DNA of 64,000 nt from positions 124,001 through 188,000 of the forward strand of contig CAKUZD010000001.1 in NCBI GenBank assembly GCA_934718275.1, written 5' to 3'. Each line of letters begins with the position of its first letter. Position 1 is the stretch's first letter. The notes below the pieces were generated by a model that was not told the DNA's origin, searched no databases, and saw nothing but the letters and a program-made list of their open reading frames with translations. Positions 25,387-32,963 of this stretch are shown in pieces. Position numbers and translations under genes: made by a program. The DNA is from an uncultured Candidatus Melainabacteria bacterium. GTDB taxonomy: Bacteria > Cyanobacteriota > Vampirovibrionia > Gastranaerophilales > Gastranaerophilaceae.

Positions 25387-27123
25387 ATGAAAATGTCAAA
25401 AATGTTTGTACAAACCCTTAGAGAATTTCCTTCTGATGCAGAAGTTATTTCTCATAAAATGCTTGGGAGAGCAGGGTTTATAAAGAAACTAGCTCCAGGA
25501 GTTTACACTTATACTCCGTTAATGTGGAAAGTTTTAAAGAAAATTGAAAATATTATTAGAGAAGAAATGGATAACGCAGGTGCTCAAGAACTTTCAATGC
25601 CGTTTGTTCAACCCAAAGAACTATGGATAGAATCAGGCAGATGGGAAGTTTACGGAAAAGAACTGCTTAGAATGCAAGACAGACACGACAGAGAAATGTG
25701 TCTCGGACCAACACACGAAGAAATAATAACCTCTGTAGCAAGAGACGCTCTTAAATCATACAAACAATTACCTATGAATCTTTACCAAATTCAATTGAAA
25801 TTCAGGGATGAAATCAGACCTCGTTACGGGTTATTAAGAGGCAGAGAATTCATAATGAAAGACGGTTACAGTTTTGATTTAGATGAAGCCGGACTAGACA
25901 AAGAATACAAGAACATGGCTCAAGCTTACAAAAAAATCTTTGACAGATGCGGATTGGCAACCAAAATGGTTCAATCTGACTCAGGAGCTATAGGGGGCAG
26001 CGTTTCTCACGAATTTATGGTAATTACAGATACAGATGCCGGTGAGAATGATGTATTCTATTGTAATGATTGTGATTATTCTGCTAACTCAAATCACGCT
26101 ATTTCAAAATTACTGGAAGCGGTAACAGATGGAAAAGATTATTTTTCTGAAACAAAAGTAATTGATACTCCTAACACTCATTCTATTGAAGAACTGAGCA
26201 AATTCTTAAATATCCCTAGTTCATTAATTCTAAAATCTCTTGTTTATATAGTTGATAAAAAACCGGTTATAGCATTAATTAGAGCAGACAAGACCGTAGA
26301 AGAAACAAAATTAATGAATGCTGTCGGAGGAATAGATATAAGAATTGCATCAGCAGCTGAAATTGAAGAACTTATGCAACAACACAATTTCAATGCAGTT
26401 GCAGGTTTTATCGGACCTAAAGGAATTAATGATGTCACAATTGTAGCTGATGAAACAGTGCGTAATATGAAAAATTTCGTTGTTGGAATTAATGAAACTG
26501 ACAAGCACCAAGTTGGGGCAAATTTATCTGATTTAGAAATTGGAGAAATCAAATATTCTGATATCAGATTAGTAGAAAGAGGAGAATTTTGTCCTCAATG
26601 CGGCAAACCACTACAAATCACTAAAGGGATTGAAGTTGGTAATATCTTTAAATTAGGAACAAAATATTCAAAACCAATGAATGCTGTTTACACAGATATC
26701 AACGGAAAAACACATCCTTATGTAATGGGTTGTTACGGAATTGGTGTTACCAGAACTGCAGCCGCTGCTGTTGAAGCCCACCATGATGAACATGGTATTA
26801 AATGGCCGATTGCAATTGCTCCATATCATGTAGTTATTGTTCCTGTAAATATTAAAGACGAACTTCAGATGAAAGTTGCAAACGAAATGTACGAAAAATT
26901 AATAGCTTCCGGAGTAGAAGTCGTTCTTGATGATAGAGATGAACGTGCAGGAGTAAAATTTAAAGACGCAGACCTTATAGGATTTCCATACAGAGTCACT
27001 GTTGGCAAAACTATAAATGAAGGACTTGTAGAATACAAAGTAAGAGAAACCGAAAATGTAGAAAAAGTTACCCCTGAAACTGCAGTTGAACACTTGATAG
27101 AAATTGTAAAAAATATAAAATAA
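25387..27123 (+). CDS. proS: Prolyl-tRNA synthetase (bacterial type)
   Basis: A 578-residue class II synthetase that charges tRNA-Pro. The N-terminal catalytic core contains motif 1 (GVYTYTPLMWKVLKKIENIIREEMDNAGAQELSMP), the motif 2 region (QIQLKFRDEIRPRYGLLRGREFIMKDGYSF) and motif 3 (CYGIGVTRTAAAAVE). Between them sits the YbaK-like INS editing domain (about 225-385). The anticodon-binding domain ends the protein. Length and order are those of the bacterial-type enzyme. GAGG lies 8 nt before the ATG. Confidence 0.97.
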   Translation: MKMSKMFVQTLREFPSDAEVISHKMLGRAGFIKKLAPGVYTYTPLMWKVLKKIENIIREEMDNAGAQELSMPFVQPKELWIESGRWEVYGKELLRMQDRHDREMCLGPTHEEIITSVARDALKSYKQLPMNLYQIQLKFRDEIRPRYGLLRGREFIMKDGYSFDLDEAGLDKEYKNMAQAYKKIFDRCGLATKMVQSDSGAIGGSVSHEFMVITDTDAGENDVFYCNDCDYSANSNHAISKLLEAVTDGKDYFSETKVIDTPNTHSIEELSKFLNIPSSLILKSLVYIVDKKPVIALIRADKTVEETKLMNAVGGIDIRIASAAEIEELMQQHNFNAVAGFIGPKGINDVTIVADETVRNMKNFVVGINETDKHQVGANLSDLEIGEIKYSDIRLVERGEFCPQCGKPLQITKGIEVGNIFKLGTKYSKPMNAVYTDINGKTHPYVMGCYGIGVTRTAAAAVEAHHDEHGIKWPIAIAPYHVVIVPVNIKDELQMKVANEMYEKLIASGVEVVLDDRDERAGVKFKDADLIGFPYRVTVGKTINEGLVEYKVRETENVEKVTPETAVEHLIEIVKNIK

Positions 27124-27135
27124 AAAGTAAAAAGT

Positions 27136-27174
27136 AAAAAGGGTTAAGTAAATTGTATATTTAACCCTTTTTTT
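27136..27174 (+). terminator. proS terminator
   Basis: Stem AAAAAGGGTTAA/TTAACCCTTTTT with a 13-nt loop ending in a T-run, 13 nt after the proS stop. Confidence 0.85.
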
Positions 27175-27200
27175 AATTATATTGCCTAGGAAATATAAAT

Positions 27201-27938
27201 ATGCGAATGTATCCTATATCATCACATCACATTATCCCAATTCAAAATGCACAACAAGTATTTCATGACTGTTATTTAGTAGCATCTTTAGGGGCTTTGA
27301 GCAGAAATATTAAAGGAAGAAAAATTTTAGAAAATAATATCTCTCATAATGATAAGTTTTTTAGTATTAAATTTGAAAATGTTTATGGGAGACAAGAAAG
27401 TTATACTGTTACAAAACAGGCAATTAATAATATGATGCTATGCAAATCTCCAAAAGGAGAAAAAAATAAATTGGGTGAAACGACTCCACAAATAATAAAA
27501 GCTGTTGAATTAGCAATGAACAGACTATTGCAAAAACACCCTTTTAAAAAGCCATTTATATATCGTTTAATGGCACACCAACAAGATTTTGAATACAATA
27601 AACCTTCTCGGTTTCTAAATATGTTTACGGGTAAAAAGCCGCTAACATTAAACGAAGGTGGTATAATAATGTCACTGTTTGAGAAACCCCAAAAAGCTAT
27701 GAAACTTTTAAACGAAATTGAAAAAGACGATGGAGCAATATTTGTGGCAGGCACAGGGATTAATTTTTGGGGCGGTTTACCATCTTGGCACTGTTACACC
27801 GTAAAAAACGTTAGTATTAAAAAAAATAAAATAACATTATTTGACCATAAAGAAAATAGAGAAATTAAATTGTCTATTCAAAATGCCCTTCACCAACTCA
27901 AATTCTTTACGGGTTATTTTAGTAAAGATTTAATTTAG
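27201..27938 (+). CDS. Calpain-like (C2-type) cysteine peptidase candidate
   Basis: A 245-residue protein starting with a segment like the calpain active site: VFHDCYLVASLGALSRN, with Cys24 preceded by Asp as in the family's GDC[WY]xxA signature. A second core motif, GLPSWHCYTVKNV, supplies His197. LFDHKENREIKL with Asn219 or Asp215 could complete a Cys-His-Asn triad. No signal peptide or second domain is visible. TAGGAAA precedes the ATG. The assignment rests on these motifs only. Targets are unknown; it may act on the cell's own proteins or be exported by another route. Confidence 0.6.
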   Translation: MRMYPISSHHIIPIQNAQQVFHDCYLVASLGALSRNIKGRKILENNISHNDKFFSIKFENVYGRQESYTVTKQAINNMMLCKSPKGEKNKLGETTPQIIKAVELAMNRLLQKHPFKKPFIYRLMAHQQDFEYNKPSRFLNMFTGKKPLTLNEGGIIMSLFEKPQKAMKLLNEIEKDDGAIFVAGTGINFWGGLPSWHCYTVKNVSIKKNKITLFDHKENREIKLSIQNALHQLKFFTGYFSKDLI

Positions 27939-28366
27939 TTTTTACACTCTGCTTTTTTATGTTTGAACGCAAAATACTTAAACAATACATAAGTTACAAT
28001 TGAAGATAAGAAAATAGACACAAGCTGACTAAGATAAATATTTTTAGATACATATCTGACTATTAATTCTAAAATTAATGCATTACAAACATAACTAACT
28101 GCCCATGTCGTACAACATTTTAGATATTCTTTTAACCAATGCCCTTTTGTACAAAACACAAATACTTTTTGATTTACAAAAGAGAACACTGAAGAAATTA
28201 TCCACTGTAAAGCAACACAAAGTTGATAATGCTCACTACCTATTAAATAAATTGCTATTGCAAAAATAACGTAAGAAAAGGCTGCATTAAAACCACCGAC
28301 CAACAAAAAACGAATTTTGTCGGGAATTCCACACCATTTATTATACAAAACAAGTAATTTTTCCAT
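27935..28366 (-). CDS. GtrA-family membrane protein
   Basis: A 143-residue GtrA-like protein with four hydrophobic segments and the family start KIRFLLVGGFNAAFSYVIFAIAIYL, then SFVNQKVFVF and YVLFKYFAF. GtrA proteins are thought to flip or help transport polyprenyl-phosphate sugars for cell-surface glycosylation. It overlaps gatD by one nucleotide (TAATG junction), so the two are coupled, which is an unusual pairing. It is convergent with the calpain-like gene, overlapping it by 4 nt. Confidence 0.88.
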   Translation of the reverse strand: MEKLLVLYNKWCGIPDKIRFLLVGGFNAAFSYVIFAIAIYLIGSEHYQLCVALQWIISSVFSFVNQKVFVFCTKGHWLKEYLKCCTTWAVSYVCNALILELIVRYVSKNIYLSQLVSIFLSSIVTYVLFKYFAFKHKKAECKN

Positions 28367-29100
28367 TAATAGGCTTTCCCCACTAAAGATTTATGCGTCA
28401 AATCCTCAATACTATCATCAAGTTTTGAAAGCCTTATCTTTTCTCCATATCTTTTTTCCAAAGCCAATTCTATTAAATAATCCGCAAAATGAGGATTTTT
28501 AGGCAACAATGAACCATGTAAATAAGTTCCAAAAACATTTTTATATCGGCCACCTGCTGACTTATCCTCTCCATTATTGCCGTTTCCGACAACTACTTTC
28601 CCTAGAGGAACAGTTTCTCCTTGCAAATATGTCAACCCGCTATGATTTTCAAACCCAACCAATGTTGAAGGATTAAGGAAATTTGTCTCTACCGTAACAT
28701 TCCCGATAAAACGTCTCTTACCCGCAACAGTATAAGCATCAATTAAACTAATACCAAATAATCTGTCACCGTCAAACGGCTGATAATAATGTCCAAATAA
28801 TTGATAACCACCGCAAATACCTAAAAAAACAGCACCTTTATCGCGTTCTTTTATTAAAAAGTCTTTATTTTTATATAACTCACCCGCTACATCATATTGC
28901 TGTTTATCTTGCCCTCCACCAATAAAATATAAATCATGCTCTTTTAATTGTGTACCTACATCAATATCTTCAATTTCTACAGAAATACCACGCCACTCAC
29001 AACGTTTTTTTAAAGTTATAATATTTCCCATATCTCCATATAAATTTAGAAGTTTTGGATAAAGGTGTGCAATTGATATTTTTAAATCTTTTTCGTACAT
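28366..29100 (-). CDS. gatD: GatD-like type 1 glutamine amidotransferase
   Basis: A 244-residue CobB/CobQ-like glutaminase matching the GatD subunit of the MurT/GatD lipid II amidase, which converts D-Glu to D-isoglutamine in peptidoglycan. The start ISIAHLYPKLLNLYGDMGNIITLKKRCEWRGI is characteristic. The nucleophile is Cys96 in LGICGGYQLFG and the catalytic His195 is in YLHGSLLPKNP. The ammonia-using partner MurT, usually adjacent, is not in this window. The start has no ribosome site; TGA+TATAAT (29110-29118) ends 9 nt before the ATG, implying a leader of only a few bases. Confidence 0.88.
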   Translation of the reverse strand: MYEKDLKISIAHLYPKLLNLYGDMGNIITLKKRCEWRGISVEIEDIDVGTQLKEHDLYFIGGGQDKQQYDVAGELYKNKDFLIKERDKGAVFLGICGGYQLFGHYYQPFDGDRLFGISLIDAYTVAGKRRFIGNVTVETNFLNPSTLVGFENHSGLTYLQGETVPLGKVVVGNGNNGEDKSAGGRYKNVFGTYLHGSLLPKNPHFADYLIELALEKRYGEKIRLSKLDDSIEDLTHKSLVGKAY

Positions 29101-29127
29101 AACATGCTAATTATATCACATAAAACA

Positions 29128-29156
29128 TTTACTTATTGTTATATTAAGTATAAAAT
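29128..29156 (+). promoter_or_regulatory. Promoter for leaderless tatD
   Basis: TTTACT (29128-29133), 17 nt, TAAAAT (29151-29156), then 6 nt to the ATG; no Shine-Dalgarno. Confidence 0.45.
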
Positions 29157-29162
29157 TATTAT

Positions 29163-29918
29163 ATGATAGATACACATACCCATATAAATTGTATAGAAGA
29201 TTTTTCTATTGAAGAAATTTTAAATAATGCAGAAAATAACGGAGTTGAAAAATTAATAGTTCCGGCTGCTTATCCGTCAGATATACCAATTGTTGCAGAA
29301 CTTTCCGAAAGATACAGAAATGTATACGGGCTTTTAGGAGTACATCCATCTGAAGTTAAAGACTGGAATGATGATTTAATTGAAAAAATAAAAGAATATG
29401 CAAGATCCCCCAAAATAGTCGGAATTGGAGAAATAGGATTAGATTATTATTGGGATAAAAGTTTTAATGAACTACAGCAAGAAGTATTTATAAAACAAGT
29501 AAAATTAGCCAATGAACTCAATCTTCCAATTTCTATACACGATAGAGAGGCACATAAAGATACATTTGACATATTAACAAAATACAATAAAAGCTCTACG
29601 GTAATAATGCATTGTTTTTCAGGCAGTATCGAATTTATGAGAGAATGTGTAAAACAAGGTTGGTTTATCGCAATAGGCGGAGTTGTTACATTCAAAAAAG
29701 CTATAAAAATGAAAGAAGTTGCCAAAGAAGTTCCTCTTGAAAAACTTTTATTGGAAACAGATGCACCATACCTTACTCCTGTTCCATTCAGAGGGAAAAC
29801 CAATCAACCAGCTTACGTAAAATATGTTGCTGAAGAAATTGCAAACTTACGCAAGCTCTCTTTTGAAGAAATCGACTCAATTACAACTCAAAATGCTAAA
29901 AAAGTTTTCAAGATTTAA
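29163..29918 (+). CDS. tatD: TatD-family metal-dependent hydrolase (DNase)
   Basis: A 251-residue TIM-barrel metallohydrolase. Metal ligands are visible as His4-Thr-His6 (MIDTHTHINCIED), GIGEIGLDYYWD (Glu), PISIHDREAH (His), MHCFSGSIEF (His) and LLETDAPYLTPVP (Asp). TatD enzymes are 3'-5' DNA exonucleases involved in DNA repair and turnover. Length and motifs match fully. It is divergent from gatD across a 62-bp gap carrying both promoters. Its end overlaps the next, convergent gene by 4 nt. Confidence 0.94.
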   Translation: MIDTHTHINCIEDFSIEEILNNAENNGVEKLIVPAAYPSDIPIVAELSERYRNVYGLLGVHPSEVKDWNDDLIEKIKEYARSPKIVGIGEIGLDYYWDKSFNELQQEVFIKQVKLANELNLPISIHDREAHKDTFDILTKYNKSSTVIMHCFSGSIEFMRECVKQGWFIAIGGVVTFKKAIKMKEVAKEVPLEKLLLETDAPYLTPVPFRGKTNQPAYVKYVAEEIANLRKLSFEEIDSITTQNAKKVFKI

Positions 29919-30253
29919 TGCCTTAAGTTTTTACAGAATTTCAATGAATACAAAGCAACGCGCCCTAACAAATAACCGATTAAAAAAGTTGCCGGAAAAG
30001 GAAAGACTGTACCTGCAACCAAGCCAATTGCGGGTAAATCTTCTTTTGTTGTATGAGAACGAACATTTCTAACAATGGAATTTCCTCTTGTATACATATC
30101 CTTTACCAATCCTTTATTATTAATTTGAGAGCATCTTTTCCCAATATTCCAACCGGCAGCAATTGAATTTTTCAACCGTTCTTCGGAAAATCTGACATCT
30201 TCCGGTATGCATTTCGTATAAACTTTGTTAATAGCTACTTTTATAATCGACAT
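29915..30253 (-). CDS. Small hypothetical protein with C-terminal membrane segment
   Basis: A 112-residue unrecognised protein. The first 75 residues are basic and polar; then comes a hydrophobic, Gly/Pro-containing stretch (IGLVAGTVFPFPATFLIGYLLGRVAL, about 76-101) that probably crosses the membrane. There is no signal peptide. It has no Shine-Dalgarno; TAATAT lies 6 nt before the ATG. An HLR1 box lies about 75 bp upstream, shared with the divergent TPR gene. Confidence 0.65.
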   Translation of the reverse strand: MSIIKVAINKVYTKCIPEDVRFSEERLKNSIAAGWNIGKRCSQINNKGLVKDMYTRGNSIVRNVRSHTTKEDLPAIGLVAGTVFPFPATFLIGYLLGRVALYSLKFCKNLRH

Positions 30254-30259
30254 AATCCG

Positions 30260-30287
30260 ATATTACACTATAAAAAAACAATATCAA
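30260..30287 (-). promoter_or_regulatory. Promoter for leaderless hypothetical gene
   Basis: On the minus strand TTGATA (30282-30287), a 16-nt spacer, TAATAT (30260-30265), then 6 nt to the ATG at 30253. Confidence 0.4.
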
Positions 30288-30319
30288 CAATTACAAAGAA
30301 ATATGAAATATTTCTACGC

Positions 30320-30337
30320 TATGTAAAGGTATGTAAA
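30320..30337 (-). promoter_or_regulatory. Perfect HLR1/RpaB-type box before TPR gene
   Basis: On the plus strand it reads TATGTAAA-GG-TATGTAAA, the reverse form of the HLR1 consensus with no mismatch. It is centred about 50 bp upstream of the presumed start of the TPR gene at 30391. Confidence 0.6.
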
Positions 30338-30390
30338 AAAACTTAAAGAAAAATAATTTACGTACCGATATATCTTACAGAGGTTAGTTA

Positions 30391-31869
30391 ATGTACGATA
30401 ATATTACAATTTTCTACAAAGATGCAGAAATTATATTAAATTATTTTAGTGCAAACAAGGCAATAAAATTACTTGAAAAACGAATTGCAGAAGGAGAAGC
30501 AACTGCTCAAAATTATGCATTTCTTGCAGATGCATATACAGACAAAAACAATTACACTAAAGCTCTAAAATATGCACTTAAAGCAAAACAAATTGATGCA
30601 GATTATTATTACACTTACAAAATACTAATAGATATTATGTTAGAAGAAGGTAAGGTATCTAAAGCAGAACGATACCTCAATATCTTGTTGGAAAAAGCTC
30701 CTGAAGATTACCTGGAAGCAAACACATCAGCTTTAGCCGTCTATTCACATCAGAACGAATTCGGTTGCAAACAATCCTTATTGAGAAAATATGCCGAAAA
30801 AATAATAGAACAACCTGACGATGGTTCAGGCTGTTATGCTGCATATAGAAGCGTAGCCTATTATACTGAATTTGGAGATTTAAAGAACAGTTTTATTTGG
30901 TTTACAAAAGCCTTTTATCGTTCTCCATTATCAATGCTAACAACTTCCTGGCTTGTTTTTTTGCTTGCTATTACACTCGAAACAATTGTTATGAAGTTTA
31001 AATTAAATATATCTTTTACACTATGGACCAATATTTGTAAATGTTTTGCTCCTAAAGAAGAAAGGTATTTTGCTCTCACTGACCCAAGCTACACAGATTT
31101 TTCACCGCAAAAAGCTATTCAATATTTAGATAAAGCAATCAACATTAACCCAAAACCTATCTACCGATATAGAAAAGCTATGTATTTATACAATTTGGAT
31201 GAAGGTTATGAACCGTTAATTATTCAAATTTTACAAAATATTTTAGCAGAGGATAGTACATTTGCAGATTGTTATCGACTTATATCATGGTGCTACATGG
31301 ATTTAAACGAGAATGCAAATGCTTTAAAATACATAAACTTAGCTATTTTAAATAATCAAAATGAAGAAGATTATTACTATTGGAAATCATCAATTTTAAA
31401 AAGATTGAATAAAGACGAAGATGCTTTGAACGTGCTGTTGAAATATGAAGAAAAGCATCCTGATGCCCCAAATATTGCAAACTATATTGCAAATAACTAC
31501 AATAAGCTTGAAGATTTCGAAAAAGCCCTACTTTATATAAACAAAGCATTAATAAAAGAAAAAAATTATGATAGATATTGTTGCAAAGCATCAATTTTAA
31601 ATTCACTTGAACGATATGAAGAAGCAATAAAAGCAGGTGAAAATGCAAATAAAATATGCGAAGGAGGACTTGCATATTATTGGATGGCTATTGCTTATGG
31701 CAGACTTGAAAAATATTCTCAAGGTTTAATTTGTATAAACAAATCAATTTTACTGGATGGCGGAGACAAATGGAGTTTTAAAATACAATCAGAACTCTAT
31801 AGTGCACTCGGGCGATATAAAGATGCAGAAAAAGCATATAACAAAGCTCGAAAACTGGGATTAGAGTAA
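30391..31869 (+). CDS. TPR-repeat protein with one membrane segment
   Basis: A 492-residue protein of tetratricopeptide repeats that probably mediates protein-protein contacts. Repeat units are visible at about 45-120 (AQNYAFLADAYTDKNNYTKALKYALKAKQIDAD) and from about 240 to the end (ADCYRLISWCYMDLNENANALKYINLAIL and later copies). They are separated by a hydrophobic helix near 190-210 (TSWLVFLLAITLETIVM). No signal peptide is present. AGAGG precedes the ATG, and an HLR1 box lies upstream. The function is unknown. Confidence 0.8.
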   Translation: MYDNITIFYKDAEIILNYFSANKAIKLLEKRIAEGEATAQNYAFLADAYTDKNNYTKALKYALKAKQIDADYYYTYKILIDIMLEEGKVSKAERYLNILLEKAPEDYLEANTSALAVYSHQNEFGCKQSLLRKYAEKIIEQPDDGSGCYAAYRSVAYYTEFGDLKNSFIWFTKAFYRSPLSMLTTSWLVFLLAITLETIVMKFKLNISFTLWTNICKCFAPKEERYFALTDPSYTDFSPQKAIQYLDKAININPKPIYRYRKAMYLYNLDEGYEPLIIQILQNILAEDSTFADCYRLISWCYMDLNENANALKYINLAILNNQNEEDYYYWKSSILKRLNKDEDALNVLLKYEEKHPDAPNIANYIANNYNKLEDFEKALLYINKALIKEKNYDRYCCKASILNSLERYEEAIKAGENANKICEGGLAYYWMAIAYGRLEKYSQGLICINKSILLDGGDKWSFKIQSELYSALGRYKDAEKAYNKARKLGLE

Positions 31870-31976
31870 TAAGTAAAAAGGCAATAAGACATCGCGCTCC
31901 TTTAGCAATAAGTTAATCCTAATCATTCGGATGGCTTTCTCGAAAAAAATTCAGTTTGTTGCTCATTTATTAAAAT

Positions 31977-32157
31977 AAAAAAAGCCCTGTACAGATGTGA
32001 TTTTGTTACCTGCGTGGTCTCGCAGGTGGGTGAACGCCCCGGATTATCCGTTTCCTGCTGGCGATTTTTCAATCGGCGGGTATACTTCACATCCTGACGG
32101 AGTCAATTCTCCCTTTTAGAATAAATGTAGGAACAAAATGAGCACCCGTACAGAACT
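31977..32157 (-). ncRNA. ssrS: Structured ~181-nt RNA, probable 6S RNA
   Basis: This RNA lies alone between convergent genes. An extended -10 (TGT+TATAAT, hexamer 32164-32169) predicts a start at about 32157, and seven T follow at 31977-31983. The first and last ~26 nt pair into a long closing helix. Ten pairs come first (AGUUCUGUAC with GUACAGGGCU), then five pairs including wobbles, a small internal loop and eight pairs (AUUUUGUU/AACAAAAU). Inside are a large bubble, a 7-bp hairpin ACCUGCG/CGCAGGU on the 3' side and an apical arm. Length and shape suit 6S RNA, which binds sigma70-RNA polymerase. No primary-sequence match was recognised, so another structured RNA is possible. Confidence 0.55.
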
Positions 32158-32163
32158 AATCTG

Positions 32164-32172
32164 ATTATAACA
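32164..32172 (-). promoter_or_regulatory. Extended -10 promoter of the structured RNA
   Basis: TGT+TATAAT on the minus strand, seven nt before the predicted RNA 5' end. It is the same extended -10 sequence as upstream of the acyltransferase gene. Confidence 0.65.
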
Positions 32173-32200
32173 TGTTTTATTTACAATTTCAATCTCTTAA

Positions 32201-32890
32201 CTATTTACCAAAAACTTGAGCACCAATATATATACCAATAAAAGCAGATAAAAGCATCAATGCAACAGTATTTACTACAATTAAGCAGGGAGCTCCATTG
32301 AAAAAGACATTCAATGCAACCGTAAATAACCCAATTATCAGTGCTGTAATAGTAAAAGGCATTGTACTTTTTTTACGCTTAACAACCTTAATATTGTGAC
32401 ATAATTTATTAGAATACTCATCAACATTAGATAAATTCAAAGCCTTGTCAAATGCTTCTTGAGTTATTTGTCCGTTTTCCAATAACTTTTCACACGCCTT
32501 TTCAAAAGCTCTTTTAGTTTGAAACTCTACCAATGTAAGCATTTGCTCTTGAGACAAATTGCTAAATTCAGACTCTTTTCCCATTTCAAAAGCAACATAG
32601 GCAACTTTTTGCAAAATACTCTCATGATACATCTTTGGAATATCAGACCTTAATAAATCAACATACTTATGAAAAGTCCACTCAGAAATCATTTGTGTCA
32701 ACATTTTTGCAGTAACAGAATCCTCTATGGTATCATCATTTGAAAAAGCTTCACCGGCAATATAAGTAAAATCATAAATTCTATCAAGAAATTCTTTTTT
32801 ATGTTCAGAAGCTATATCTTCCGGCATTACCTGTTCTGCTTGTTTTTTTAAATTTTTCGCAAAACTTTTATAATCAAATGTTGCTACCAT
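32201..32890 (-). CDS. Hypothetical protein with two C-terminal membrane helices
   Basis: A 229-residue unrecognised protein. About 165 largely helical, charged residues are followed by a basic stretch (KVVKRKKS) and two hydrophobic helices (PFTITALIIGLFTVALNVFF and CLIVVNTVALMLLSAFIGIYIG) at the C-terminus, suggesting a cytoplasmic domain anchored in the inner membrane. ATG 32890 is chosen because GGAGGG precedes it; a start four codons upstream has none. TGA+TATAAT (32907-32915) is its promoter. It lies 73 nt downstream of the diguanylate cyclase gene on the same strand. Confidence 0.75.
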   Translation of the reverse strand: MVATFDYKSFAKNLKKQAEQVMPEDIASEHKKEFLDRIYDFTYIAGEAFSNDDTIEDSVTAKMLTQMISEWTFHKYVDLLRSDIPKMYHESILQKVAYVAFEMGKESEFSNLSQEQMLTLVEFQTKRAFEKACEKLLENGQITQEAFDKALNLSNVDEYSNKLCHNIKVVKRKKSTMPFTITALIIGLFTVALNVFFNGAPCLIVVNTVALMLLSAFIGIYIGAQVFGK

Positions 32891-32963
32891 AAAACCCTCC
32901 AAATTGATTATATCATGCTATATCAAATGTGGCAAGCAACAAGGCAGTTATTTCGTTTGTTAA

